Shown here piece by piece: positions 25,533-34,478 of a stretch of 42,924 nucleotides of DNA (position 1 is the first letter of the stretch; every line of letters starts with the position of its first letter). A model generated the notes under the pieces. It was given only the letters and a program-made list of their open reading frames with translations. It did no database searches and was not told the origin of the DNA. Origin of the DNA: an uncultured Lysobacterales bacterium (lineage in GTDB: Bacteria; Pseudomonadota; Gammaproteobacteria; Xanthomonadales; SZUA-36); contig CAMYKC010000040.1 in NCBI GenBank assembly GCA_947258865.1, positions 11,459-54,382 on the forward strand, in the 5' to 3' direction. Position numbers and translations under genes: made by a program.

Positions 25533-26174
25533 CTATCTGCCGGTGCGGAAACCTACCTTTTCATGTGATCCGTCACAAAATGGCTTGCTGGTTGAATGGC
25601 CGCAGCGACACAAGGAACCCCGCATCTTGACGCATTCCTGTCCAAATTGGTTGTGGAGCCTCAATCTTCCACGGAACGTGATCGGTCCGTCCTTGATGCA
25701 GGAAATCGTTATCTTGCTGGGCCGCTGTGAAGCCGGAATTTCAGAAGCCTCTGAAATCTTACCCGGGTTCAGAAATTCGCGTTCCAGATGCTGACCATCA
25801 CAGTTCGGTTTAGAACCTGAGTTTCCGCATCGGCAGAGCGTCAGGTGGTTGGCGTATTGAACGCTTCCGTCTTCATTCACAATCGTGATATTGCCGGTAA
25901 TCTGCAGCGGGCCCCCGTTCGAAACCAGAGCCTCGTTGGGCACTTCCAGCAAGCGGGGGGCTCCAAGGTTTTTCTGACGCTCCGTGAACCAGCGATCGAG
26001 TGCTTTCGCCGAAGTCGTCAGGTCTTTCTCCTGACCAACAGTGGCAGTGCCGCCCTTCTCGGCGGGCTCATTCATGAAAGCGACGAATGATTCGCTGGTT
26101 TCCGTGCTGGCAGATTCCGGGTCTTGTTTCACCCGGGCAGCGGCGGCTGCCGCATTTCTGGTGGAGTCATCCAT
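25533..26174 (-). CDS. Protein with two CDGSH iron-sulfur domains
   Basis: The 213-residue product has a low-complexity, Ala- and Glu-rich N-terminal part (about 1-75) and two CDGSH zinc-finger-like motifs that bind [2Fe-2S] clusters by three Cys and one His: [16 protein letters not shown] near residue 115 and [16 protein letters not shown] near 195. The first has Gln in place of the usual small residue before His. Such proteins likely transfer electrons or clusters; the partner is unknown. ATG 26174 was chosen because GGAGG stands eight bases upstream; the frame opens at 26219. It lies 85 bp downstream of the ABC permease and upstream of queD. Confidence 0.86.
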   Translation of the reverse strand: MDDSTRNAAAAAARVKQDPESASTETSESFVAFMNEPAEKGGTATVGQEKDLTTSAKALDRWFTERQKNLGAPRLLEVPNEALVSNGGPLQITGNITIVNEDGSVQYANHLTLCRCGNSGSKPNCDGQHLEREFLNPGKISEASEIPASQRPSKITISCIKDGPITFRGRLRLHNQFGQECVKMRGSLCRCGHSTSKPFCDGSHEKVGFRTGR

Positions 26175-26259
26175 AACTTTAACCTCCAGGAAATCCTTTT
26201 CCTGACTACACTTTAGCACCAGTTTTTGTCAAGTGAAAGCAAAAATGAACCCTGGAATG

Positions 26260-27441
26260 TCAGGAACCGCTGAAAATCAATTTCGGGCGGTTATACAAAG
26301 TCGCGGCCATCATGGCGAGAACCAGGCCAATAATCAGCGTACTGGCGATGGACATCGCATACCAGGACAACATTACCGACTCACCGCGAATGATCTCACC
26401 GATCAGGATATTTTGCGAAAACAGCGGGATCATCATCATCCATGCTTCTGCCTTGATGGGGTTGGCCATGAAAATCAGGCTCGGAATCATCGGGATCAGG
26501 ATCACCAGGCCCATGTAACTTTGCGCTTCTCGATAAGACTTGGCGAACGAGGCAAGCAGGGTCAGCAGTGCGGCCGCCAGGATCGCTACCGGTGATATCA
26601 CCAGCAGGATCATCAGGAGCGTATTCAGCCCCAGCGTGAGATCCATCCCGAAAGCGCCTACCGGCAAGAAGGGGAGCACAATCCGGAACGCGATCAGGGT
26701 CAGGGCCAGCGAAGCCATGGCGAAGACCATCGTCGTTATCATCTTTCCGCTCATGATCTGCCAGCGGGGTACCGGGTTTATCAACAACGGCTCCAGGGAC
26801 TTCCTCTCCTTTTCACCGGCAGTCGTGTCCATGGCCAGGTGCGTTGCTCCGGTAAACGCGGTAATCATCAATACGTAAGGCAGGAAGATCATTGCCAGGA
26901 TCGCGCGGCTCTTAGGGGTCGAAAGATCGACATCCTTGATCATGATGGGCGATGCCAGTTGTGGTGCAATACCGCGTAATTGCAGGCGCAGCGAGCCGAT
27001 CTGCTGGCCATAGCCGAACAGCAGGCCCTTGACCCGACGGATCGAAGCGTTAGATTCCTGCCGGGAAGGATCCGAAAGGACTTCGACCGGCGCCGGCAGG
27101 CCCTGTTCCCACTGCTCGGGATATTCCGGAAGAATGCGAAGAACCACCGGTACTTCCTGGTTGCGCACCATTTGTTCCGGATCCTCAGGTTCCGGCTGGA
27201 TCAACGCGCCTTGCTGCTCGAGAAAGCGGATAAGGCTCGGGGCGTAATGAGCACCGACCACGGGTAATTCCAGTGTCTTTTCAGCTCGCTCCCTTTCTGT
27301 GCTTTCGAGGAACCACATCAAGCCGACGAAGAGCAGTGGGAAAAGGATCGGGCCGAGTAACAGGGAATTGAACAATGCCCGGCCAGCAATCCCTCCTCGG
27401 TGCCGATCAGTTTCACGAAGGCGTCTTCGAGCGAGTCGCAA
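26260..27441 (-). CDS. ABC-2 type permease, NatB-like, N-terminus disrupted
   Basis: The product resembles NatB-type permeases of Na+/drug exporters. It has a first membrane helix (LFNSLLLGPILFPLLFVGLM), a large external domain of about 150 residues, and five C-terminal hydrophobic segments. Homology starts only at about 27381. The usual 20-25-residue start (a KEIRDxLRDRR-type cytoplasmic segment) is absent, and the frame upstream is antisense-free coding sequence of the ATPase read in another register. A natural start codon with a ribosome site is not visible; a TTG at 27375 is possible. About 75 bp seem to be lost at the NatA-NatB junction. As given, expression of this permease is doubtful. 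Confidence 0.75.
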   Translation of the reverse strand: MRLARRRLRETDRHRGGIAGRALFNSLLLGPILFPLLFVGLMWFLESTERERAEKTLELPVVGAHYAPSLIRFLEQQGALIQPEPEDPEQMVRNQEVPVVLRILPEYPEQWEQGLPAPVEVLSDPSRQESNASIRRVKGLLFGYGQQIGSLRLQLRGIAPQLASPIMIKDVDLSTPKSRAILAMIFLPYVLMITAFTGATHLAMDTTAGEKERKSLEPLLINPVPRWQIMSGKMITTMVFAMASLALTLIAFRIVLPFLPVGAFGMDLTLGLNTLLMILLVISPVAILAAALLTLLASFAKSYREAQSYMGLVILIPMIPSLIFMANPIKAEAWMMMIPLFSQNILIGEIIRGESVMLSWYAMSIASTLIIGLVLAMMAATLYNRPKLIFSGS

Positions 27442-28112
27442 CCAGACCGTTGAAGCAAATCTTCGGCCGTGCCGTCCGCGGCTACCTCGCCCTTGGCGAT
27501 AATAATGATGCGGTCACACAGAGCGGCGACCTCCTGCATGATATGGGTGGACAGCACCACCGAGTGCCCCTCGTGCTTCAAACCGCGAACATAGTCCCGC
27601 AGCGCCCTGGTGCTCATGACGTCCAGGCCATTGCTGGGTTCGTCCATCAGCACCGTCTGGGGCTCGTGCACCATCGCACGCGCGATGGCTACCTTGACGC
27701 GCTGGCCCTGGGAAAATCCCTCCGTGCGCCGGTCGATGAAGTCGTCCATGTCCAGCGTTTCCGTCAGGTTTTCGATCCGCGCCCGGATGGCTTGCTTGCT
27801 CATGCCGTGCAATTGGCCGTAGTAGCTGATGTTTTCCCGGGCGGTCAGGCGCGAGTAGAGTCCGCGGCTATCGGGCACAACCCCAAGGGTTCGCTTGATC
27901 TCCATCGCATCCCGCGTGGGGTCCAGCCCGTCGATACGGATTTCACCATCATCCGGTGGAAGCAGCGAATAAAGCATGCGAAGCGTGGTCGTTTTGCCTG
28001 CCCCGTTGGGGCCCAGAAGACCGGTAATTTGACCATCCCGGGCCTCGAAAGACACACCATTGACCGCCTTGACGTCGCCAAAGGACTTGCGCAGGTCTTT
28101 GACCACTATCAT
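27318..28112 (-). CDS. ABC transporter ATP-binding protein, NatA-like, C-terminus read through
   Basis: The product is an ABC ATPase with Walker A GPNGAGKTT near residue 35, signature FSQGQRVKVAIARA, and Walker B TVLMDEPSNGLD, plus the H-loop STHIMQE. The normal end of such proteins (SLEDAFVKLIGTEEGL) is reached near 27384, but the stop codon is missing and 20 residues from the permease's DNA in a different register follow. This fits a deletion spanning the natA stop and the natB start. The ATG overlaps the upstream hydrolase stop by 4 bp (ATGA). Confidence 0.88.
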   Translation of the reverse strand: MIVVKDLRKSFGDVKAVNGVSFEARDGQITGLLGPNGAGKTTTLRMLYSLLPPDDGEIRIDGLDPTRDAMEIKRTLGVVPDSRGLYSRLTARENISYYGQLHGMSKQAIRARIENLTETLDMDDFIDRRTEGFSQGQRVKVAIARAMVHEPQTVLMDEPSNGLDVMSTRALRDYVRGLKHEGHSVVLSTHIMQEVAALCDRIIIIAKGEVAADGTAEDLLQRSGCDSLEDAFVKLIGTEEGLLAGHCSIPCYSARSFSHCSSSA

Positions 28113-29587
28113 GGCGTCGGCCCTGTCAGGGAAATGAAATACGGGGTGATCTTCATCTGGGACATACAGCCGGTTTCCAGGTCCTCCGTGCTGCCGGAGA
28201 TGATGAACTGGGACACGATCTTGCCCATGCAGCCGCGCGTTGATGCAATGTGACCCTGTCCCGGAGCGATCAGGTGAAGACTGTTCGGGAAGTGGGTGGC
28301 GACGCGTTCGGCATACTCCGGTGGCGTGACCGGGTCGAGTTCTCCAGACAAGAGGAGTACGGGCACTTCGCCCCCGACCGGGTCATGGAAATTATCGGGA
28401 ACAGGTCCTTTGGGCCAGACCCCGCACTGGATCCCAACGGCCTTCTCCATCATATTGCCCATGAGGAAGTCGTTGGCGGGCGGGTTTGCAGGGAACAGCG
28501 GAAAATCCTCGGCACACATGACGGACAATTCCATGCCCTGTGAAATACTCTGTTGCAGCCCGGTCGCCGCGATCATCATCTGGCTCGCAAGCCGGTCAAA
28601 TCGTCGCTCGACCGCGGCTTCGTGAATCAACAGCGGCAGCATCGCTTGCGTATCCGGGGAATACGACAGGAAACGCAGGGACGAGGCGAGCACTTCGCGG
28701 TCGAAAGAAAGGCTGAAGGGTACGCCGGTGGTCGGATGCTCAACTGTGACGTCAACTGGATTTTCTTCGAGCGATTTCACCAGAGCGGCCAGTTTTCCGG
28801 CGGAATCGGGAAACGTTTCTCCACACTTTGCATCAGTATCGCAGGCATTGAGAACCCGATAGATGGCCTGGTCCAGTTTTTCGGCATGCTCGGTACCCAA
28901 CGCCAGGGTCTGCGGCACAACGCCATCCAATACAACGGATCGAACACGTTCTGGGAACAGCCTCAGGTAGACCTGGGCCGCTCGTGTGCCGTAAGAACCG
29001 CCAAAGAGGTTGACCTGCTCATAACCCAGGGCGGCGCGCGCTGCATCGATGTCATGCATTCCAATCGTCGTCGTGTAGAACCGTGGGTCGCCATCCAGGG
29101 ACTCGAGGCATTCGCGGGTCGTTCGAGCCAGTTCATCCCAATCCAGCGCCAGAGCCTCGTCCAGCTCAATTTGCGGGCACTTAAGGGCATTGGACTGTCC
29201 GGTGCCGCGCTGGTCGACCAGCAGGATATCCCGGTTTTCGCTGACTTTAGCCAGCGCGCGTGCAATCAACGGCCATGTTTCGGTGGCGGCTTGCCCTGGC
29301 CCGCCTGCAAAAAAGACCAGCGGATCGGATTCGGCGACGCGGCCGCGAGCGGGAATGCGCGCGACCCGAATATTGATCCGGCGTCCGTCGGGTTCGTCCG
29401 GATTTTCCGCGACATCGAGCCAGCCGCATTGACCGACCGTAGACAGCGGTGTGCCTGGCACGACCAGCTCACAGGTCTCCAGTTCAATGCCCGAATCGTC
29501 CCCGGCTGCCTTGGCCAGGTCGCTATCGGTCGTCAACACCAGTGCGCACAGCAGTGCTGCCAAAGATTTTGATCGTCTGGAACGCAT
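28109..29587 (-). CDS. Exported alpha/beta hydrolase (TAP-like peptidase family)
   Basis: The 492-residue product has a signal peptide (hydrophobic residues about 8-20) and an alpha/beta hydrolase core: the oxyanion-side FFAGGPGQAA, VDQRGTGQSNAL, the nucleophile elbow GGSYGTR, LSGELDPVTPP with the acid, and GQGHIAS with the catalytic His. TAP-like C-terminal features and the length suit tripeptidyl or proline aminopeptidases that act in the periplasm. It is coupled by ATGA overlap to the NatAB-like exporter, so its substrate may be connected with that transport system. ATG 29587 has GGGAG three bases upstream; a TTG at 29602 is the alternative. Confidence 0.85.
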   Translation of the reverse strand: MRSRRSKSLAALLCALVLTTDSDLAKAAGDDSGIELETCELVVPGTPLSTVGQCGWLDVAENPDEPDGRRINIRVARIPARGRVAESDPLVFFAGGPGQAATETWPLIARALAKVSENRDILLVDQRGTGQSNALKCPQIELDEALALDWDELARTTRECLESLDGDPRFYTTTIGMHDIDAARAALGYEQVNLFGGSYGTRAAQVYLRLFPERVRSVVLDGVVPQTLALGTEHAEKLDQAIYRVLNACDTDAKCGETFPDSAGKLAALVKSLEENPVDVTVEHPTTGVPFSLSFDREVLASSLRFLSYSPDTQAMLPLLIHEAAVERRFDRLASQMMIAATGLQQSISQGMELSVMCAEDFPLFPANPPANDFLMGNMMEKAVGIQCGVWPKGPVPDNFHDPVGGEVPVLLLSGELDPVTPPEYAERVATHFPNSLHLIAPGQGHIASTRGCMGKIVSQFIISGSTEDLETGCMSQMKITPYFISLTGPTP

Positions 29588-29698
29588 GATCTCCCGACTC
29601 AACCAGAAACAAAAAGAGCAGAAACGATAGGCTTAATTCGGTGCACTGTCCATAGGTGAATGGTCATTGAATTCAAAGGATGCGTGCACCACATCTAG

Positions 29699-30637
29699 AT
29701 GATGTATGCACTTCAGGTCAATGATCTCAGGAAAATCTACAAGAACGGTACCGAAGCCCTCAAGGGAATATCGCTTGAAGTTGAAGAGGGGGATTTTTTT
29801 GCACTGCTCGGTCCGAACGGCGCTGGAAAATCCACCCTGATCGGCATCATTTCGTCGCTGGTCAATGCGTCCAGCGGCGAGACCCGTGTTTTTGGCACCA
29901 GTGTGCAGCGGGATCGGTCCAGGGCCATGTCGTACATAGGCCTGGTTCCGCAGGAACTCAACTTCAACCAGTTCGAGAAACCGCTGGAAATTGTCGTCAA
30001 TCAGGCGGGCTATTATGGCATTCCGCGCGAAGTCGCCCTGGAACGAGCAGAAAAGTACCTGCAACAACTGAACCTCTGGGACAAGGCCGACAAAATTTCC
30101 CGGACACTCTCCGGCGGTATGAAAAGGCGCTTGATGATCGCAAGAGCAATGGTGAACGAACCCCGTTTGTTGATCCTTGACGAGCCGACCGCCGGAGTCG
30201 ATATCGAAATTCGCCGCTCCATGTGGGAATTCATCAAAGACATCAACGCCAGCGGCACGACCGTAATACTCACGACCCACTACCTGGAAGAGGCGGAAAG
30301 CCTTTGCCGTAACATCGCAATCATCGATCACGGAGAAATCATCGAGAACACCGACATGAAGTCATTGCTGGCCACACTCGATGTCGAGACATTCGTGCTG
30401 GATCTCCGGGAGTCCATCGTGCAATGTCCCACCTTGGAGGGCATGGAGATCGTAGTGCGCGATGAGAAAACGCTGGAGGCTTCCCTGCCGAAGCAGAAAT
30501 CGCTCAATAACCTGTTCTCTGAACTGGAGCGCCAGGGTATTCACGTGCTGAGCATGCGCAACAAGGCGAACCGCCTCGAAGAACTTTTCATGCGCCTGGT
30601 GGATAAAAGCGCCCGGCAGCCCGGAGTCGCGGCATGA
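29699..30637 (+). CDS. yadG: ABC transporter ATP-binding protein YadG
   Basis: The 312-residue ATPase has Walker A GPNGAGKST, a FNQFEKPLEIV Q-loop region, signature LSGGMKRRLMIARAM, Walker B LLILDEPTAGVD, and the H-loop TTHYLEEAE. Length and sequence resemble E. coli YadG (about 308 residues), the ATPase partner of YadH. The substrate of YadGH is unknown. The frame begins with ATGATG at 29699; either Met may be used, and no strong ribosome site is visible. The ATGA overlap with yadH shows coupled translation. It is divergent from the exported hydrolase gene. Confidence 0.92.
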   Translation: MMYALQVNDLRKIYKNGTEALKGISLEVEEGDFFALLGPNGAGKSTLIGIISSLVNASSGETRVFGTSVQRDRSRAMSYIGLVPQELNFNQFEKPLEIVVNQAGYYGIPREVALERAEKYLQQLNLWDKADKISRTLSGGMKRRLMIARAMVNEPRLLILDEPTAGVDIEIRRSMWEFIKDINASGTTVILTTHYLEEAESLCRNIAIIDHGEIIENTDMKSLLATLDVETFVLDLRESIVQCPTLEGMEIVVRDEKTLEASLPKQKSLNNLFSELERQGIHVLSMRNKANRLEELFMRLVDKSARQPGVAA

Positions 30638-31407
30638 ACAGCAACGTCATTTGGGTCGGTTATGCAACCATTGTACGCAAGGAGGTCACGCGTATCCTGC
30701 GGATTTGGGGCCAAACCATTGTGCCACCTGCGATCACGATGACCCTGTATTTCATCATTTTCGGTGAACTGATCGGACGCCGCATCGGTGACATGGGTGG
30801 ATTTAGCTACATGCAATATATTGTGCCGGGCCTGGTCATCATGTCGGTGATCACCAATTCCTACGGCAACATGGTCTCATCATTCTTCGGCGCCAAGTTC
30901 GGCAAGCACATCGAGGAACTGCTGATCTCCCCGCTGCCCAATTGGATTATTCTGGCAGGCTATGTCACAGGTGCACTGGTGCGTGGCCTGATGGTTGGCG
31001 CAGTGGTGATGCTGGTTTCGCTGTTCTTCACCCGGATCGAGGTGCAGCATCCGCTGATCATGCTTTCAGTTCTTTTCCTGACGGCAGTGGTTTTTGCGCT
31101 CGCAGGCATGGTCAACGCGATATTTGCGCAGAAGTTCGACGACATCGCGATCATTCCGACTTTTGTCCTCGCTCCATTGACCTACCTGGGCGGCGTGTTT
31201 TACTCGATCTCGCTGTTGCCGGAATTCTGGCAGAAAGTTTCGATATTCAACCCGATACTGTACATGGTCAACGGATTCAGGCTTGGAATGCTCGGTGTAT
31301 CGGACGTGAGCCTGGGGATGACTTACGGGGTGATCCTGACCGCTGGTGCAATTTTGTTCGTTTCGTGCCTGGTGCTGCTCAACAGGGGAACCGGGCTGCG
31401 GACCTGA
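30634..31407 (+). CDS. yadH: ABC-2 type transporter permease YadH
   Basis: The 257-residue product is a six-helix ABC-2 permease, the membrane half of the YadGH exporter. Hydrophobic segments are seen at about residues 28-45, 57-77, 106-130, 140-160, 172-190 and 228-248. LAPLTYLGGVFYSISLLP is the well-conserved ABC-2 motif before the last helices. The length equals that of E. coli YadH. It is coupled to yadG by a 4-bp overlap. A weak 5-bp GC hairpin follows the stop, not a convincing terminator. Confidence 0.92.
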   Translation: MNSNVIWVGYATIVRKEVTRILRIWGQTIVPPAITMTLYFIIFGELIGRRIGDMGGFSYMQYIVPGLVIMSVITNSYGNMVSSFFGAKFGKHIEELLISPLPNWIILAGYVTGALVRGLMVGAVVMLVSLFFTRIEVQHPLIMLSVLFLTAVVFALAGMVNAIFAQKFDDIAIIPTFVLAPLTYLGGVFYSISLLPEFWQKVSIFNPILYMVNGFRLGMLGVSDVSLGMTYGVILTAGAILFVSCLVLLNRGTGLRT

Positions 31408-31533
31408 GTTCCTGAACCCTGGTCTGCATTAGCGACGCCGTTGCGGCGAAATTACATGCGTAACGCGCGCAGCTGGTTTAAACTGATAGGTTAAACGAGA
31501 CGTGTACAAAATGATTATTTGCAGGAACTATTG

Positions 31534-32694
31534 ATGTCTGAATCCAATCTCATGGAAGAACAAGAGCGCCCGTCCGTCAACTGGGCTGTGACCGCAGTGC
31601 TTGGACTTACTTTTCTCGCTGCCGTCACAGTCGTTCCGTGGTACGGCATTGTTTACGGTTATAACGGCTGGAGCTGGCTGTTTTTCGGTATCTTCGCTGT
31701 GCTGAACGGCATCGGTATTGGCAGCGGTTATCACCGTTTGTGGTCGCATCGCACCTATGAAGCGCACCCTCTTTTGAAGTGGTTTCTGGCCGTCATGGGC
31801 GGCATGGCTCTGCAGAACAGCATCATCGTCTGGTCAGCGCGCCACCGGGTCCATCACCGGGACGTTGACGACAATGACAAGGATCCGTATTCAATCGGAC
31901 GAGGATTCTGGTTTGCGCATATCGGCTGGATGTTGAAGGATTATCCCAGCGGAGAAGTCGATTACAGTATCGTACGTGATCTCGAGAAAGATCCAGTGGC
32001 CGCCTGGCAACATCGCTGGTACTGGACTCTGGTGTGGGCCACCAACCTGGGTGTGCCGCTGTTGCTGGGTTGGCTGACCGGCGACGTGCTGGGTATGTTC
32101 CTGCTGGCCGGCGTGGCCCGGTTGGTGGTCAACCACCACGTTACCTTCTTCATCAATTCGCTGGCCCATATGTGGGGCCGGCAGCCTTACACCGATGAGA
32201 ACTCAGCCCGGGACCAGCATTTTCTCGCACTGATTACCTACGGCGAGGGTTATCACAATTATCATCACCTTTTCCAGAGTGACTATCGCTGCGGAATACG
32301 TTGGTGGCATCTCGACATGAATAAATGGTTCATTTCTACCTGCGCCTTGCTGGGCCTGGTTAAGAACAGAAAACGTGCGCCCATGTTCAAGGTCCTGAGG
32401 GCCCGCCTCAACATGGATTTCAAGAACGCCCAGAGAAAGCTCGAGCAGGGTGGCGTCAGCACCCGTCTGAGAGAACAGCTCGAAATCGAGTATGCCCAGT
32501 TCGTCGATACCATCAAAGAATGGCAGCGATTGCAGATGGACCGTGTCCAGGTGGGCAGGCAAAAACTGGCCGAACGCATCGAGACCGAGACAGCTTCTTT
32601 CACTTCGCGTTACCGGGACCTGGAAAAAAGCCTGAAGTTACAGCACAAGCGTATCGTGCTGTTGACGGCGCAAGTGATGCAACAGCCCTTCTGA
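31534..32694 (+). CDS. Membrane fatty acid desaturase (delta-9 acyl type)
   Basis: The 386-residue product has the three histidine boxes of acyl-lipid/acyl-CoA desaturases: HRLWSH, HRVHH and HNYHH, and four hydrophobic helices around them. It makes double bonds in acyl chains at the diiron site, adjusting membrane fluidity. The C-terminal 100 residues are charged and helical, likely coiled coil, and extend past the shorter desaturases; gammaproteobacterial DesB-type enzymes have similar total length. ATG 31534 has AGGA seven bases upstream and is preferred to a TTG at 31519. It converges with tatD, only 10 bp between the stops. Confidence 0.9.
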   Translation: MSESNLMEEQERPSVNWAVTAVLGLTFLAAVTVVPWYGIVYGYNGWSWLFFGIFAVLNGIGIGSGYHRLWSHRTYEAHPLLKWFLAVMGGMALQNSIIVWSARHRVHHRDVDDNDKDPYSIGRGFWFAHIGWMLKDYPSGEVDYSIVRDLEKDPVAAWQHRWYWTLVWATNLGVPLLLGWLTGDVLGMFLLAGVARLVVNHHVTFFINSLAHMWGRQPYTDENSARDQHFLALITYGEGYHNYHHLFQSDYRCGIRWWHLDMNKWFISTCALLGLVKNRKRAPMFKVLRARLNMDFKNAQRKLEQGGVSTRLREQLEIEYAQFVDTIKEWQRLQMDRVQVGRQKLAERIETETASFTSRYRDLEKSLKLQHKRIVLLTAQVMQQPF

Positions 32695-32704
32695 GTGCGG
32701 TCGC

Positions 32705-33499
32705 CTACTGCGCGGATAATCTGAAAAAGCGACGCGCGTTTGCGGTCGTATGATCCGCGACGACGTCGGGATGCTCGCCCCGTGCAGCTGCAAGCGTGCC
32801 CACGATCCAGGGTAGCCAACGAGGTTCGTTGCGATGGGTTTTTACCCGAGGCCTGAGGTTGCGGGGTTTCAGGTAGGGGGCATCGGTTTCCACGAGTAGT
32901 CGGTTTAGCGGAATGTCACTCAGGTACTCTTTCATGTGCGTTCCGCGCCTTTCGTCGCAGATCCAGCCGGTGATGCCGATGTGGCAGTCCAGGTCCAGGT
33001 ATTCATGCATTTCTTCGCGGCTGCCGGTAAAGCAGTGGACGACAACGTCGCTAAGATCATGCCGGTTTTCCTTCAGGATGGCATGAAAATCCTGGTGTGC
33101 ATCCCGCAAGTGGAGAAAAAGCGGAAGGCCGGAGTCGATCCCGATCTGTAACTGCCGCCGGAATGCATCGCGTTGCACATCGCGCGGCGAGATATCCCTG
33201 AAATAATCCAACCCGGTTTCCCCCACGGCAACGACACTCGGCTGCGCGCTCAACAAGCGCAGCAAAGATTCCGTTTCATCCGTGAATTCGGAAGCCCGGT
33301 GGGGATGCACCCCCGCCGTTGCAAAGAGTCTTCCGGGGTGGCTTCGGGCCAGTTCCAGCGCTGCCTTGCTGCCATCTTCGCTGGCGCCGGTAACGATCAT
33401 CTGAACGACGCCGGCTTTCGCGGCGCGTTCCATAACCTGTTCCCGGTCTTCGTCAAAAGAATCGTGTGTCAGGTTGCAACCGATATCGATCAGTTCCAT
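32705..33499 (-). CDS. tatD: TatD family metal-dependent DNase
   Basis: TatD proteins are metal-dependent 3'-5' exonucleases of the amidohydrolase fold. The 264-residue product starts LIDIGCNLTH, has GVHPHRASE, VGETGLDYF, PLFLHLRDAH, VVHCFTGSREEM and LLVETDAPYL, which together provide the metal ligands. ATG 33499 gives the family start; the frame runs open to 33946 only across the divergent ubiA gene. The stop is 10 bp from the desaturase stop. The gene is divergent from ubiA with about 100 bp between. Confidence 0.94.
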   Translation of the reverse strand: MELIDIGCNLTHDSFDEDREQVMERAAKAGVVQMIVTGASEDGSKAALELARSHPGRLFATAGVHPHRASEFTDETESLLRLLSAQPSVVAVGETGLDYFRDISPRDVQRDAFRRQLQIGIDSGLPLFLHLRDAHQDFHAILKENRHDLSDVVVHCFTGSREEMHEYLDLDCHIGITGWICDERRGTHMKEYLSDIPLNRLLVETDAPYLKPRNLRPRVKTHRNEPRWLPWIVGTLAAARGEHPDVVADHTTANARRFFRLSAQ

Positions 33500-33602
33500 G
33501 TCTATTTCACAGTTGATTTTGCGCGCATTGTATCGAATTTGGTTGCACTCGGGCCCGAAGCGTTCAGAATATCTTGATCCAGGTAAGGCAGCAGGCTGCT
33601 CG

Positions 33603-34478
33603 ATGACCATTCCGTGGAACGCATACTGGAGGCTGATGCGCTTCGACAAGCCCATCGGCATATTATTGCTGCTCTGGCCAACCTGGTGGGCATTGCTGCT
33701 GGCCGGCGCAGGTTTACCAGCGTTCAAGATTATCCTGATTTTCACGGCCGGAGTGGTCGTCATGCGCGCCGCCGGTTGCGTGATGAACGATATCGCTGAC
33801 CGGGGTTTCGATCCACACGTTGAACGAACCCGTAACCGGCCGTTGGCTTCAGGTGAACTGCATCTGAAGCAGGCGGCAGGCCTGTTCCTGCTTCTGATGC
33901 TGTTCGCTTTCCTGCTGGTGCTCCTGACCAATTCCCTGACCATCAAGCTGGCGCTGGTGGGCGCTGCACTCGCCTCGACCTATCCGTTTTTCAAGAGATT
34001 CACGCATGTTCCACAGGTCGTGCTGGGCATTGCATTCGGCTGGGGCATACCGATGGCGTTCGCGGCAGAAACCGGCGCTGTGCCTTTTACCGCCTGGTGG
34101 CTGCTGGCCATCAACACACTATGGGCTGTGAGTTATGACACGCTGTACGCCATGGTGGACCGCGAAGACGACCTGGCGGTGGGCATCAAGTCAACCGCCA
34201 TTCTTTTTGGCAGGTTCGACCTGCTGGTGACGGGTGTGCTGATGGCGCTGATGCTCGCGATGCTGGCCTCGATGGGCGTTACTCTGGATCTGAGTTGGCC
34301 CTGGTTCGCGGGTGTGACCTGCGCCGGCCTGCTGTTTGCGCGGCAACTCGTCAGCGTTCGCGCCCGGGACCGGGAGGCCTGCTTCAAGGCTTTCCTGAAT
34401 AACAACTGGGTCGGCTTCGTTATTTTTCTCGGGTTGATGGTTCATTTTGCCTTGGCGGGTGCATACACACAGGCCTGA
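33603..34478 (+). CDS. ubiA: 4-hydroxybenzoate polyprenyltransferase UbiA
   Basis: UbiA attaches the polyprenyl tail to 4-hydroxybenzoate in ubiquinone synthesis at the inner membrane. The 291-residue product has RFDKPIGILLLLWPTWWALL at the start, the first Asp-rich motif NDIADRGFD with following ERTRNRPLASG, the second YAMVDREDD, and eight to nine hydrophobic helices. ATG 33603 was chosen for the family N-terminus; the frame opens at 33474. No chorismate lyase (ubiC) is next to it here. Confidence 0.95.
   Translation: MTIPWNAYWRLMRFDKPIGILLLLWPTWWALLLAGAGLPAFKIILIFTAGVVVMRAAGCVMNDIADRGFDPHVERTRNRPLASGELHLKQAAGLFLLLMLFAFLLVLLTNSLTIKLALVGAALASTYPFFKRFTHVPQVVLGIAFGWGIPMAFAAETGAVPFTAWWLLAINTLWAVSYDTLYAMVDREDDLAVGIKSTAILFGRFDLLVTGVLMALMLAMLASMGVTLDLSWPWFAGVTCAGLLFARQLVSVRARDREACFKAFLNNNWVGFVIFLGLMVHFALAGAYTQA

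Noticed and set aside
28553-29572. 339-codon plus-strand open frame
   Set aside because: Antisense to the exported alpha/beta hydrolase, with no recognisable domain.
31441-31500. GTTTAA...TTAAAC inverted repeat upstream of the desaturase as an operator
   Set aside because: Arms are only 6 bp and AT-only apart from one G/C; too likely by chance and not near a clear promoter.
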